The notes below the pieces were generated by a model, which did not search any database, was not told where the DNA came from, and saw only the letters and a program-made list of their open reading frames with translations. Shown here piece by piece: positions 63,812-64,000 of a stretch of 64,000 nucleotides of DNA. How positions within the stretch are numbered: the stretch's first letter is position 1; each line of letters opens with the position of its first letter. The stretch spans positions 8,433,501-8,497,500 of the forward strand of contig NZ_CP029078.1 of NCBI RefSeq assembly GCF_005222485.1, written 5' to 3'. A program made the translations under genes and the position numbers. Source of the DNA: Streptomyces griseoviridis (lineage in GTDB: Bacteria; Actinomycetota; Actinomycetes; Streptomycetales; Streptomycetaceae).

Positions 63812-64000
63812 ATGGAACCCTCGTCCTCGACCGGTCCCGCCGGTGGGTCCGTCGCCGAGCGGCCGACGCTCGCGCGCGGAGCCGGCCAGCAGGTCCTGAT
63901 CGTTGCGGGAGAGCCGGAACTCGCCGAACTGCTCTCCACCACCCTGGAGTTGGCCGGATACCGGATCAGCCTGGCCGGCACCGGCGTCGAGGCGCTGGCC
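63812..64000 (+). CDS. response regulator receiver protein (3' partial)
   Basis: The first 63 codons run off the window edge. After an N-terminal extension of about 25 residues comes the receiver-domain start QQVLIVAGEPELAELLSTTLELAGYRISLAGTGVEALA, with the acidic pocket represented by the Glu of GEPEL rather than the usual Asp pair. The phosphoacceptor Asp and the output domain lie outside, so the DNA-binding type cannot be stated. ATG 63812 has GGAAGGG about 11 bases upstream. Confidence 0.75.
   Translation, partial: MEPSSSTGPAGGSVAERPTLARGAGQQVLIVAGEPELAELLSTTLELAGYRISLAGTGVEALA

Overview
The window looks like a Streptomyces (or very close actinomycete) chromosome segment. G+C is very high with strong third-position GC bias, many genes start with GTG (one probably with TTG), four-base ATGA/GTGA overlaps couple neighbouring genes, and the protein families are typical streptomycete ones (ScfR-type regulators, a kinase with one membrane span, a SpoIIE-type PP2C phosphatase, a roadblock/LC7-like protein, a secreted M4 protease with a C-terminal P domain). 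No rRNA, tRNA, CRISPR array, prophage or intact insertion sequence was found. Identifications rest on reading translations and motifs by eye; no database search was run.

Layout. 1-2767: end of a valine/acyl-CoA catabolic operon (HIBYL-CoA hydrolase, 3-hydroxyisobutyrate dehydrogenase, enoyl-CoA hydratase), closed by a strong terminator. 2916-8386: methylcitrate cycle, with a ScfR-type regulator divergent from prpD-prpB-prpC. 8675-17175: a two-gene operon of unknown function (777 aa and 2027 aa) with its own terminator; the giant protein has an active STAND/ORC-like P-loop ATPase followed by a second module whose Walker A lysine is replaced. 17273-19960: metE under a cobalamin riboswitch. 20322-21288: two small membrane proteins. 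21488-26567: glyoxylate shunt (malate synthase with an unusual active site, isocitrate lyase) divergent from a second ScfR paralogue. 26983-32302: a divergent lipid locus (TetR-GlpD facing an AGPS-like FAD oxidase, a diacylglycerol-kinase-like enzyme and a small flavodoxin-like protein). 32390-39284: signalling and housekeeping genes (Ser/Thr kinase, phosphoglucomutase, PP2C phosphatase, MASE1-like membrane protein, a secreted protein, a roadblock-like protein). 39825-42092: M4 metalloprotease. 42193-48634: ABC importer plus a HAD-EEP fusion hydrolase, divergent from a GntR regulator with a perfect operator. 48665-53503: small P-loop kinase, secreted GH92 mannosidase, membrane Mrr-like protein, membrane protein with minisatellite repeats. 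53789-58091: three-gene MoxR/VWA cassette. 58101-59007: gene remnants. 59008-63431: two TetR-controlled divergent pairs (SDR, MFS exporter). 63812-64000: start of a response regulator.

How the genes work together. Two carbon-assimilation modules (methylcitrate cycle for propionyl-CoA, glyoxylate shunt for acetyl-CoA) each sit beside a paralogous ScfR sensor-regulator, and the valine-degradation genes would feed propionyl-CoA into the first. The transporter cluster looks like a self-contained import and dephosphorylation unit for an organophosphate. The most likely undescribed system is the 8675-17175 operon, inserted between core metabolic genes.
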